DNA of 36,126 nt from Oscillospiraceae bacterium (GTDB lineage: Bacteria; Bacillota; Clostridia; Oscillospirales; Acutalibacteraceae). The notes below the pieces were generated by a model. That model worked only from the letters and a program-made list of their open reading frames with translations, ran no database searches and was not told the DNA's origin. The translations under genes and the position numbers were made by a program. Positions 16,105 to 23,659 of this stretch are shown here, piece after piece. The first letter of the stretch is position 1. Every line of letters starts with the position of its first letter. Location: positions 1 through 36,126 of the forward strand of contig SVOI01000023.1 in NCBI GenBank assembly GCA_015066465.1. Direction: 5' to 3'.

Positions 16105-17832
16105 ATGCAAAAAAGTTTTAGATATAAAATTGTTGGTGGCAACGAAAACGCCACTATTAATATAAAAAAACGTGAAGCAGACGAAATTACTTATTTGGAT
16201 TTGAATTTAAAATTAAATAATGAAATTCCCCAAAAGACGATTTTAAAATGTGTTGTTCCAGCAACAAATGCACTTGCAATATGGAGTAGCTTTGACAGAG
16301 TACATATATTAAGACCAGACTGGGGAATGAATGAAATTAATTCACGTTTAGCCTCAGGTATGCCAATTCAACAGCTTTTGGGCTTTGATGGTAATAACAG
16401 AATGTGTGTTTCTGTTTCGGATGTTGATACACCAATAAAAATCAGAATGGGTTATAACGAAGAAAATGCCGAAGTTATTTGTGAAGTTGAATTTTTCAGT
16501 TTACAGACAAATAAAAAAAGTGAATATAATGCAACTGTAAGGTTTGATTTCAGAAATATAAAATATTACGATAGCATTTATGATACAGTAAATTGGTGGG
16601 AAAACGAGTGTGGTTATAAAAGCGCCTTTGTACCAGAAAATGCAAAGCTTCCAATGGACTCTCTTTGGTATAGCTTCCACCAGAATCTTGATTATAAAAA
16701 AATAATTGAAGAGTGCAAAAACTCTAAGGAATTAGGTCTCCAGACTGTTATAATTGATGACGGCTGGCAGACAGACGATAACAACCGTGGTTACGCTTAC
16801 TGTGGCGACTGGGAAGTCTCACAAAGAAAAATGGGTGATATGAAAAAACTCATTGGAGAAATTCACAAAATTGGAATGAAAGTTATGCTTTGGTATTCCG
16901 TTCCTTTTATGGGTATTCACTCAAAAAAATTCCGCGAGTTTGAAACAATGCTATTAGATGACTCTGGTGACAATGAAACTTTCTTTTCACTCGACCCAAG
17001 ATATAAAAAGGTAAGAGAATACCTTTCATCTCTTTATGAAAATGCAATTAAAGAGTGGGATTTAGATGGTTTGAAACTCGATTTTATAGATAGCTTTGTC
17101 TTAAAAGGCAAGTCACTCGAAAGCGATGAAAGAAGAGATTATGAGTCTCTTGAAGATGCAATTCACTGTCTTTTGAGTGAAACAAAAGAAAAACTGAGCA
17201 AACTGAAAAGTGATGTGTTAATCGAGTTCCGTCAGTCTTATGTTGGTCCGTCTATAAGAAAATATGGTAATATGCTTCGTGTTGGTGATTGCCCTGGTGA
17301 TGTACTTACAAATCGTAGTCAGGCTATAAATTTACGCTTTACTTCAGGCAAAACAGCGGTTCATTCAGATATGCTTATGTGGAACAAAACAGATACTGTA
17401 GAAAATGCGGCTGAGCAATTCATTAACGTTATTTACACAGTGCCACAAATTTCTGTGTTAGTTGATGAGTTAAGTGATGAGCACAAGAGAATGTTAAAGT
17501 TCTATATTTCATTCTGGAAAGAAAACAGAGATGTTCTTTTAAATGGCAAGTTAACTGCAGAAAATCCTGAAACCGATTATTCAAGTGCAAGAGCGACTTT
17601 AAATGGAATAGAAATTATTTCACCTTACACTAATTCACTTGTTGAAGTGTTTGAAAGGAAAGCGATAATTCTTAATGCGACTTTAAAAGATTTTGTAATC
17701 GTTAAAGGTGCTGAAGGCTACAAGGCAAAAGTAGTTAATTGTCTTGGTGAAACTATTTCTGAATTTACAATAAAAAATGCTCTTGAAGAAATTAATGTTT
17801 CAAGAGCTGGTATTATCTATTTGAATAAATAA
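16105..17832 (+). CDS. GH36-like alpha-galactosidase family glycoside hydrolase
   Basis: 575 residues, shorter than classical GH36 alpha-galactosidases (~720). A beta-rich N-terminal region (~1-170) precedes a (beta/alpha)8 barrel: WYSFHQNLDYKKI, IIDDGWQ, GDWEVSQRK, then IGMKVMLWYSVPFMG. The likely nucleophile is Asp326 in DGLKLDFID (the KWD position of GH36). The likely acid/base is Asp395 in RVGDCPGD. A small beta domain ends the protein. There is no signal peptide, so it acts in the cytoplasm on imported sugars. Product could be galactose or another hexose; GH36 is diverse. Read here as a divergent clade, possibly of different specificity. It is co-transcribed with the LysR gene, with no sugar transporter beside it. 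Confidence 0.75.
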   Translation: MQKSFRYKIVGGNENATINIKKREADEITYLDLNLKLNNEIPQKTILKCVVPATNALAIWSSFDRVHILRPDWGMNEINSRLASGMPIQQLLGFDGNNRMCVSVSDVDTPIKIRMGYNEENAEVICEVEFFSLQTNKKSEYNATVRFDFRNIKYYDSIYDTVNWWENECGYKSAFVPENAKLPMDSLWYSFHQNLDYKKIIEECKNSKELGLQTVIIDDGWQTDDNNRGYAYCGDWEVSQRKMGDMKKLIGEIHKIGMKVMLWYSVPFMGIHSKKFREFETMLLDDSGDNETFFSLDPRYKKVREYLSSLYENAIKEWDLDGLKLDFIDSFVLKGKSLESDERRDYESLEDAIHCLLSETKEKLSKLKSDVLIEFRQSYVGPSIRKYGNMLRVGDCPGDVLTNRSQAINLRFTSGKTAVHSDMLMWNKTDTVENAAEQFINVIYTVPQISVLVDELSDEHKRMLKFYISFWKENRDVLLNGKLTAENPETDYSSARATLNGIEIISPYTNSLVEVFERKAIILNATLKDFVIVKGAEGYKAKVVNCLGETISEFTIKNALEEINVSRAGIIYLNK

Positions 17833-17835
17833 AAA

Positions 17836-17876
17836 AATGGTCTGTGAATGCAGTTAGCATTTACAGACCATTAATA
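17836..17876. terminator. Bidirectional terminator between glycosidase and small orphan gene
   Basis: 16-bp stem with one G-U pair: 17836-17851 with 17857-17872, 5-base loop. The minus-strand copy ends in a run of T; the plus-strand tail is only weakly T-rich. Confidence 0.75.
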
Positions 17877-18260
17877 TTATAACAATAAATCAGCGTCATC
17901 AGGATATTTTTGCAACCATTTTTCAAGCCAGATTTTATTCCCTAATGCATAAGATGGCTCACTTAATCTTTTTGCAAGAGCAATTTCTTTTAATGCAGCA
18001 GCACGTGTTTCATTGTCGTAATTCATAACCTCAAGAATGTGATGTGCAACCCAGATTCTTATTGTAATGCTATCAATAAAAAGTAATTGCTTGAATTGCT
18101 CTTTTAATTCAGGGTGTTCATATTCAATTTCTTGTGCAACAAAGCGTATTCTTGCGGCAGATTGATTGAAAACAAGAACTAAATCTTCATTTTCAAAATC
18201 CTCTTCTTCCATTTGAGCTAAGATATTTGCAGTTTCAAGATATTCACGAATTAAATTCAT
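17877..18260 (-). CDS. Small soluble helical protein of unknown function
   Basis: 127 residues, all-helical in appearance, acidic, no signal or membrane segment. The frame is open further upstream, but ATG 18260-18258 is chosen because AGGAG lies 9 bases before it (18274-18270). Loose similarity of the C-terminal part (WVAHHILEVMNY, then ALAKRLSEPSYALGNKIWLEKWLQKYP) recalls the small HEAT-like DUF2019 proteins, sometimes found near toxin or immunity genes; this is a weak impression. No toxin gene is near. It is monocistronic on the minus strand, with the terminator shared with the glycosidase gene. I cannot assign a role. Confidence 0.7.
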   Translation of the reverse strand: MNLIREYLETANILAQMEEEDFENEDLVLVFNQSAARIRFVAQEIEYEHPELKEQFKQLLFIDSITIRIWVAHHILEVMNYDNETRAAALKEIALAKRLSEPSYALGNKIWLEKWLQKYPDDADLLL

Positions 18261-18399
18261 AACAAAATTCTCCTGTGAAAATGTAATTGAACTCTTATAC
18301 AACTATTATTCTACAATTTTTCAGAATTGAAAGTTGTTTTCTAAAATTTAACATTTTTTAAATAATCCAACACAATTAAATGTTTTTGTTGTATTTGTA

Positions 18400-18480
18400 C
18401 TAAAAAAACGAAAAAAATCTAAAAAAACTGGTTACATTACTGTAAAAAATCTTGACAAATCAGAAAAAATCTATAAAAAT
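18400..18480 (+). promoter_or_regulatory. Phased A-tracts and candidate promoter before the zinc-ribbon/transporter operon
   Basis: A-tracts of 6-7 bases lie at 18402-18408, 18411-18417, 18421-18427, 18444-18449 and 18464-18469, centred ~10 or ~20 bases apart. This is in phase with the helix, so the DNA should be curved. TTGACA at 18452-18457 is a good -35. The -10 is weak (TATAAA at 18472 with 14-base spacing, or TAAAAA at 18474 with 16). Nothing else is evident in 18303-18515. Confidence 0.5.
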
Positions 18481-18515
18481 AAAAGTATATGAATATATAT
18501 TTAAGGGGTGGTATT

Positions 18516-19361
18516 ATGGCTGAATGTCCAAAGTGTAAAGAACATTTAAAAATGACCGATTGGAAACAACATTGCCCACATTGTGGTGCTAATGTCGTTA
18601 TTTACGATATTCAAGAGCGTTTAATGAAGGATGCAGATATTGCAGAAGTGCAATATTATCACTTTCAGAAGAAAATAGATAGATTAAAAGCATCGTTTGT
18701 CGGTTCACGCCTTGCAGTAATTAGAATTTTTACAAGTCTTATACCAATTTTAGCAATAGTTGTCCCGTTTTTTAAGTGTGAATTTAAAGCACCATTTGCT
18801 GAATTTAATGGTTTTTTAAGTTTGTTTTCACTTTTAGATATCATTGAAAACTTAAATGTTGATAATATATTAGGATTGCTCAATACTGCAGATGGTAAAA
18901 TACCTTTGATTTTGTTTGGGGTACCAATAGTTTTATTGGTGTTATCAATAGTTTTACTTTTAGTAAGATTTGGTTGTCTTACTATGGCTTGTTCTAAAAA
19001 GGGTAAAGCAATCTGCTATGGGTTTGATATTACTCTTGTTTTACTAACAGTTATTGCTACGGTTATGTTTTTCGTTATTCCAGACAATCCGTATTTTAGT
19101 ATTGGCTTTGTTTTAGCACCATTTGTTTACTTAATTTTATTAGGTGTTAATTTCTACGTTGATATTTTAATATTTAAAAAGGGCATAGAAGTAAAACATG
19201 CACCTTGTTTTGTTGGTGGAATTCCTATTGAAGAATACTTTAAAATGTTAGAAGATGGCATTCCACAAGAAGAAATCCGTGCAGAAATGTACAAACGACT
19301 TGCAAAATTACAGGAAGAAAAAGAAGCAGAATTAAATGAAAAAGAGGGGGCTAAAGCATGA
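18516..19361 (+). CDS. Zinc-ribbon domain membrane protein
   Basis: 281 residues from ATG 18516, which has AAGGGGTGG at 18503-18511; an upstream ATG at 18489 lacks a site and precedes the conserved ribbon. The N-terminus is a zinc ribbon: Cys4, Cys7, Cys20, Cys23 (CPKC, then CPHC). A short charged helix follows, then four transmembrane segments (~67-87, ~125-150, ~165-188, ~195-222) and a charged, coiled C-terminal tail rich in Glu/Lys. Cytoplasmic ribbon and tail are predicted. Function unknown. Its last four bases overlap the start of the transporter gene (ATGA), so the two are translationally coupled and may form one complex, an accessory subunit being one possibility. Confidence 0.8.
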   Translation: MAECPKCKEHLKMTDWKQHCPHCGANVVIYDIQERLMKDADIAEVQYYHFQKKIDRLKASFVGSRLAVIRIFTSLIPILAIVVPFFKCEFKAPFAEFNGFLSLFSLLDIIENLNVDNILGLLNTADGKIPLILFGVPIVLLVLSIVLLLVRFGCLTMACSKKGKAICYGFDITLVLLTVIATVMFFVIPDNPYFSIGFVLAPFVYLILLGVNFYVDILIFKKGIEVKHAPCFVGGIPIEEYFKMLEDGIPQEEIRAEMYKRLAKLQEEKEAELNEKEGAKA

Positions 19362-20866
19362 GCGAAGAAAACAAAACTACAGAAGTTCACGAGCGTGAAT
19401 ATGTTTTTGAAATGAATGAAACCCCTGCATATATGAACAGAATGTTCTGTTCAACTAAAGAGCGTGTAGCTTATATTTTGAAATGTGCCGCATCAGAATT
19501 ATCAATGGGTAAGTATGATACTAACTCCGAATTGTTTATGTACAAAATTTTAGGTCTTGATGCCGAAGCACATGGTAACGCCGCAGTTGGTTTAGGTATT
19601 TATGATTTGTTTAATGACCCACTTTCTGCAGTTATTATTGACAAAATGCGTACTCGATGGGGTAAATTCAAGCCTTTTCAATATCTGTCACTTATTCCAA
19701 GTTTGATTATTGGTTTTGTTACTTGTATTTTACCAATAATTTGTGATAGCTATGCATTAGACGCTGCGCAAAGACTTATTTTATATATGATTCTTTCATA
19801 CATAGGTGAAACAATTGGTGCTTTTTTCGGTGGCGGTGGTTATATTGATAATGTTTTCACACCTAACCCGAATGAAAGAACTTCTCTTTTGGTTTCATCA
19901 CGCTTTGCTGGTGACTTGTTCAAGCGGTTACCAGAACAGATTGCAGGTGTAATATTTGACCTTGTTGCTAATGGTAAAATTAAAATTAACCTTGCAAGAG
20001 TTTTTTCAGGAATGAAGCTTTGGTGGTGGGTTATTATAACAATTCCAGGCATTATCTGGATTTTTGTAAGTAAAGAGCGTGTACCACAATCTGAAAAACC
20101 GCCAAAGATTATGAAGGGTATGTTCTCAGTATTCCGAAACAAACCGCTTCTGATTTATACACTTACAGGCTTTGTAGGCGGAATTGATATTGCAACATCT
20201 GAATCATTATATTATGATAGCGTTTTAAAATTCAATATGATATCAACTATTGCAGGTATTCCGGGTATGCCTATTTCTTATGCCAGCTACCCGTGGGCAG
20301 CAAAATTCAGAAGAAGATTTTCTACAAAATTTCTTTGGATTGCTCAAAGTGGTTCGATCTTTTTCTCAGAAGGATTTTTCTTCCTTGTTGGTTTAATAGG
20401 TGGCAAAAAGAATGGATTTTATAAAAAGAAATTACCAATGACACTTGCAATGTGCGTTGGTAACTGCGTAGAGATGGTATTCTATGCAACAAAGAAAATT
20501 GTTGACGCTGAAATAAACTATGAAGTTTTAGACTATTGTGAATGGCAGAATGGTTACAGAGTTGAAGCAACAGTTAATCTTTTGACAGGTTATTTAAACA
20601 AGGTCAGAGGAATAGCTTTAACAAAAATAAATTCACTCTTACTTGCTCGTTGGGCTGGGTTTGAGTCAGGTATTACAGCTATACAATCTGAAGAAACAAT
20701 GTGGAGAATGTTTATTGCAGCGTTCGGTCCAAGACTTATTTTCGATTTCCTTGGCATGATTCCAATGTTCTTCTATAACATTGACCAGAAAACAAGAGAC
20801 AGAATGTATCTTGATTTAGAGCGTACTCGCGCCGCAACTGCCGCAAGAGCTAAAGTGGAAGAATAA
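19358..20866 (+). CDS. MFS transporter of the glycoside-pentoside-hexuronide:cation symporter (MelB-like) type
   Basis: 502 residues, twelve hydrophobic segments in MFS style. The family signature is at ~80-110: IYDLFNDPLSAVIIDKMRTR followed by WGKFKPFQ, where the NDP and the RTRWGKFKP cytoplasmic loop mark MelB-type symporters. A second diagnostic site is the C-terminal half segment VLDYCEWQNGYRVEA, matching the MelB loop. Family members couple sugar uptake to Na+ or H+. The length slightly exceeds MelB (~470), because of hydrophilic ends. Substrate not predictable. Coupled to the zinc-ribbon gene by the 4-base overlap, and terminated by a strong hairpin. Confidence 0.8.
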   Translation: MSEENKTTEVHEREYVFEMNETPAYMNRMFCSTKERVAYILKCAASELSMGKYDTNSELFMYKILGLDAEAHGNAAVGLGIYDLFNDPLSAVIIDKMRTRWGKFKPFQYLSLIPSLIIGFVTCILPIICDSYALDAAQRLILYMILSYIGETIGAFFGGGGYIDNVFTPNPNERTSLLVSSRFAGDLFKRLPEQIAGVIFDLVANGKIKINLARVFSGMKLWWWVIITIPGIIWIFVSKERVPQSEKPPKIMKGMFSVFRNKPLLIYTLTGFVGGIDIATSESLYYDSVLKFNMISTIAGIPGMPISYASYPWAAKFRRRFSTKFLWIAQSGSIFFSEGFFFLVGLIGGKKNGFYKKKLPMTLAMCVGNCVEMVFYATKKIVDAEINYEVLDYCEWQNGYRVEATVNLLTGYLNKVRGIALTKINSLLLARWAGFESGITAIQSEETMWRMFIAAFGPRLIFDFLGMIPMFFYNIDQKTRDRMYLDLERTRAATAARAKVEE

Positions 20867-20874
20867 AAAAATTT

Positions 20875-20906
20875 ACGCCATAGTTCTTATTGAACTATGG
20901 CGTTTT
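20875..20906. terminator. Bidirectional terminator between transporter and tRNA-Ser
   Basis: 12-bp perfect stem ACGCCATAGTTC (20875-20886) with GAACTATGGCGT (20892-20903), 5-base loop, T runs on both strands. It ends the transporter message from the left and the tRNA transcript from the right. Confidence 0.9.
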
Positions 20907-20909
20907 ATA

Positions 20910-20998
20910 TGGCGGAGACGGTGGGATTCGAACCCACGTCCCTCAGGGGGCATCATGATTTCGAGTCATGTCCGTTATGACCACTTCGATACGTCTCC
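20910..20998 (-). tRNA. tRNA-Ser, anticodon CGA
   Basis: Read on the minus strand from 20998: acceptor GGAGACG pairs with CGTCTCC near the 3' end, discriminator G, and an encoded CCA (20912-20910). The anticodon arm has stem CATGA/TCATG around loop CTCGAAA, giving anticodon CGA (reads UCG). The long variable arm is typical of serine tRNA. The T arm carries GTTCGAATC. It has its own promoter. Confidence 0.93.
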
Positions 20999-21009
20999 AA
21001 GCGAAAGTA

Positions 21010-21038
21010 ATTTTAACAAAACTTTTCGGATATGTCAA
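21010..21038 (-). promoter_or_regulatory. Sigma-A promoter of tRNA-Ser
   Basis: Minus strand TTGACA (21038-21033), 17 bases, TAAAAT (21015-21010), about 12 bases before the mature tRNA 5' end. A strong, near-consensus element. Confidence 0.8.
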
Positions 21039-21074
21039 GGTTCTATCGATAATACAAATTTATATTTTTTCTTG

Positions 21075-21103
21075 TTGAAAATACAGTTTTATTATGCTAA
21101 AAT
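21075..21103 (+). promoter_or_regulatory. Extended -10 promoter of the FG-GAP-like lipoprotein
   Basis: TTGAAA at 21075-21080, 17 bases, TAAAAT at 21098-21103, preceded by TGC at 21095-21097. The expected transcript start (~21110) lies after an upstream ATG at 21094 and leaves ATG 21124 as start. Confidence 0.7.
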
Positions 21104-21123
21104 TTATGAAAGGGGTGTGTTTA

Positions 21124-22122
21124 ATGAAAGTAATTTTAATTTTGTTTTTGGTCGTTTTTGTTTTTTCAGGATGTAATTCTAACGTTAATAATAAACCAAC
21201 CGATATAAATATAACAGAACTAACAACTGAAATAAATAACCATGATTTCGATACAAATGAATTATTAATTGGCGATACAATAGCAGGTAATTGTAATAAA
21301 GATTGCGTTAGTGAATTTATGACCGCTTTGAACAGTTTGGAATTAGAAAATGATTTTTCTACTGAATTTAAAGAAGAGAATTGTTACAACGTAACGCCTG
21401 AATCTGTATCTGAAGTTACAGATTTTAAGATTTTTAAATTTAGTGATACTTGTGCATCTTTTGTTTTCATAGATAATGAAGTTTTTGGAATATGTAATTC
21501 TTTTGGTGGATATGGCTTTGTTAATGCAGTTCCATGGGATTATGATAATGACGGAAATATAGATTTACTTGTGGCTTCTTCATGGGGGTCTGGGGTTCAT
21601 CGTTCCGAAATTTCCGTTTTTAACACTAAAACAAAAGAGTATATTGCTATTTATAACAATATGTCTAGTTATATTAATCCATGCTCAGATTTGTTCGTTG
21701 CTGACGATTTTAAAGTATATTCTTGTAATATTAATGGTAATAATTATGCTAATTTATCTGTTACACCATATGATTTTATTGGTACAGTTTCGAATATTAA
21801 TGGTATTCCTGTTTTTGTTTCATCAAACGAGAAACTTTCTTCGTTTTCCTATGACAATTTTTTGAGTATATACAAAGATGACTGCGGTTTTGTGAGTTCT
21901 GGATTTCTAAACATTGAAAAAGTTGTTGTAACAAATATTGACCAAGTAATTGAACTTGCAGAAAAAGAATGTACTGTTGAATATGATGGCATTAATGTTT
22001 TGTACGACTCGAAAAATAAAATTTATTGTGTTAGCTTTGGTAAAGAAGATTATTGTGGTGGAAATCAAGATATTTTAATTAATAAAGATGGTGTCACTCA
22101 ATTTATTTATTATGGAGAATAG
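21124..22122 (+). CDS. Secreted lipoprotein with FG-GAP/VCBS-like repeat
   Basis: 333 residues from ATG 21124 (AAAGGGG at 21109-21115). Lipoprotein signal: MKVILILFLVVFVFSGC, lipobox FSGC, Cys17. A short Asn/Thr linker follows. In the middle, PWDYDNDGNIDLLVASSWGS is a calcium-binding FG-GAP-type loop (DxDxDGxxD), after which HRSEISVFNTKTKEY continues the beta-propeller-like pattern. The single clear repeat implies an incomplete or divergent propeller. The C-terminal ~80 residues do not match anything I know. Role unknown; an exported, metal-stabilised binding protein is the plausible reading. It is monocistronic, with its own promoter and terminator. Confidence 0.75.
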   Translation: MKVILILFLVVFVFSGCNSNVNNKPTDINITELTTEINNHDFDTNELLIGDTIAGNCNKDCVSEFMTALNSLELENDFSTEFKEENCYNVTPESVSEVTDFKIFKFSDTCASFVFIDNEVFGICNSFGGYGFVNAVPWDYDNDGNIDLLVASSWGSGVHRSEISVFNTKTKEYIAIYNNMSSYINPCSDLFVADDFKVYSCNINGNNYANLSVTPYDFIGTVSNINGIPVFVSSNEKLSSFSYDNFLSIYKDDCGFVSSGFLNIEKVVVTNIDQVIELAEKECTVEYDGINVLYDSKNKIYCVSFGKEDYCGGNQDILINKDGVTQFIYYGE

Positions 22123-22128
22123 TTTTTT

Positions 22129-22158
22129 AGCACTTGCATTTTTGCAGGTGCTTTTATT
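22129..22158 (+). terminator. Intrinsic terminator after the lipoprotein gene
   Basis: AGCACTTGCA (22129-22138) pairs with TGCAGGTGCT (22143-22152), one G-U pair, 4-base loop, then TTTTATTTT. Confidence 0.8.
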
Positions 22159-22199
22159 TTAAATATGAAAATTTTGACCTTTTATCCAAAGATTTTCTA

Positions 22200-22228
22200 T
22201 TTTCAATTATAGAATAATGTGCTATACT
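22200..22228 (+). promoter_or_regulatory. Extended -10 promoter of the phosphofructokinase gene
   Basis: TGC immediately before TATACT (22223-22228), with a loose TTTTCA -35 at 22200-22205 and a 17-base spacer. AAAGGAG follows at 22244-22250. Confidence 0.6.
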
Positions 22229-22257
22229 AAAAACATAAATTTTAAAGGAGTTTTGTT

Positions 22258-23475
22258 ATGAATATTGCTGTTGCTCAATCTGGCGGACCAACTTGTGCTA
22301 TTAATGCATCTCTTTTAGGTGTTTTTAAAGGTGCAATCCGTTCAGATAGAATAGATATTGTTTTTGGTTCTCTTAATGGTATTGAAGGTATTATTAATGA
22401 TGATTTAATTATTCTCAATGACTATATTAAAACATATCTCGATTTTGAAAAATTAAGACAGACTCCGTCAACAGTTTTAAACTCTTGTCGTTATAAATTA
22501 CCAGAGTATACAGAAGATTCGTCTGTGTATGAAAAAATTGTAAAAAATTTAAAAGCTCACGGCATTGGTGCTTTTTTCTACATTGGTGGTAACGACTCAA
22601 TGGATACTGTAAATAAACTTTCAAAATATCTTACCGAAATAGGTAGTGATATTAAAGTTATTGGTATCCCGAAAACAATTGATAACGATTTAATGATTAC
22701 AGACCATACCCCAGGCTTTGGTTCTGCCGCTAAATACGTTGCTACAACTGTTCAGGAGATTGTTCGTGACTGTTCTGTATATAGTATAAATTCTATTACC
22801 ATTATTGAAATTATGGGTAGAGATACCGGCTGGCTCACAGCGGCTTCTGCGGTGCTTCGTGCAAATGGTGAAATTGCGCCACATCTTATTTATTTACCCG
22901 AAGCTCATTTCTCAGTTCAGAATTTTATTAAAGATTTAAAGCGTGTTCAACAAAGCCGTAGGGCAGTAGTTGTTGCTGTATCAGAAGGCGTTACTTTAGA
23001 TGAAGAAGATATAAATTCAGAGTTTTACAACGAAACAAGTGACGAATTCGGTCACAGATATTTGTCTGGTGTTGGTAAAACACTTGAAAATATAGTCCGT
23101 AAAGAAATTGGTTGCAAGGTTCGTTCTATTGAACTCAACGTTATGCAACGTTGCTCTTCACACTTAAGCTCAAAAACTGATATTGAAGAAGCTGAGCAAA
23201 TTGGTGTTATGGCTGTTGAAAGAGCGTTAAAAGGCGAGTCTGGTAAGGTTATGTACTTTAAACGTGTTTCAAATTCACCATACACAGTTGTAATTGATTC
23301 AATTGATGCAAATGAAATTGCAAATAAAGTTAAATATTTTCCACTTGGCTGGATAAATTCAAGTGGAAACAATGTAACAGATGAGGCTGTTGATTATATT
23401 TTGCCGCTCATTCAGGGTGAACAGGATATTCATTACCTTAATGGTATGCCAATTCATTTTAAGTTGGGTAATTAA
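22258..23475 (+). CDS. pfp: 6-phosphofructokinase, pyrophosphate-dependent type
   Basis: Phosphorylates fructose-6-phosphate to the 1,6-bisphosphate with PPi (reversible glycolytic step, cytoplasm). 405 residues. The nucleotide site reads GGNDSMD (110-116), with Asp113 where ATP enzymes have Gly104. The catalytic loop is PKTIDND (138-144), with Lys139 where ATP enzymes have Gly124; Asp142 is the base. Asp at the first site and Lys at the second are the accepted markers of PPi use. The N-terminus (AQSGGPTCAINASL) and the GRDTGWLTA motif for fructose-6-phosphate binding are intact. Monocistronic, between two terminators. The donor is inferred from motifs, not measured. Confidence 0.93.
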   Translation: MNIAVAQSGGPTCAINASLLGVFKGAIRSDRIDIVFGSLNGIEGIINDDLIILNDYIKTYLDFEKLRQTPSTVLNSCRYKLPEYTEDSSVYEKIVKNLKAHGIGAFFYIGGNDSMDTVNKLSKYLTEIGSDIKVIGIPKTIDNDLMITDHTPGFGSAAKYVATTVQEIVRDCSVYSINSITIIEIMGRDTGWLTAASAVLRANGEIAPHLIYLPEAHFSVQNFIKDLKRVQQSRRAVVVAVSEGVTLDEEDINSEFYNETSDEFGHRYLSGVGKTLENIVRKEIGCKVRSIELNVMQRCSSHLSSKTDIEEAEQIGVMAVERALKGESGKVMYFKRVSNSPYTVVIDSIDANEIANKVKYFPLGWINSSGNNVTDEAVDYILPLIQGEQDIHYLNGMPIHFKLGN

Positions 23476-23480
23476 ACGTA

Positions 23481-23513
23481 AAAACCACGGGTATCTTAAC
23501 CCGTGGTTTTGTT
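23481..23513 (+). terminator. Intrinsic terminator of the phosphofructokinase gene
   Basis: 12-bp perfect stem AAAACCACGGGT (23481-23492) with ACCCGTGGTTTT (23499-23510), 6-base loop, T tract overlapping the 3' arm. Confidence 0.85.
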
Positions 23514-23556
23514 GTTTTCAAATATGTTAAGAAATGGTTACAATAGTGTCATTTAA

Positions 23557-23585
23557 TTGACTTTCGCTTAAAAAAATGTTATTAT
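23557..23585 (+). promoter_or_regulatory. Candidate promoter of the HD-GYP gene
   Basis: TTGACT at 23557-23562, 17 bases, TATTAT at 23580-23585, preceded by TGT (extended -10). The 75-base leader holds no further recognised element. Confidence 0.55.
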
Positions 23586-23659
23586 ACATAAGATATAATG
23601 TGCAAAATATGGGCAAGTGTGCTCGTATGTAATTTGTTGTTTCTTAGAGGTGATTTAAT

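Noticed and set aside
20910-20998. tRNA-Ser as an integration site for a mobile element
   Set aside because: No integrase, direct repeat of the tRNA end or foreign gene block is next to it.
21569-21865. Hydrophobic open frame inside the FG-GAP lipoprotein gene
   Set aside because: It is a frame-shifted shadow of the lipoprotein, without ribosome binding site or family match.
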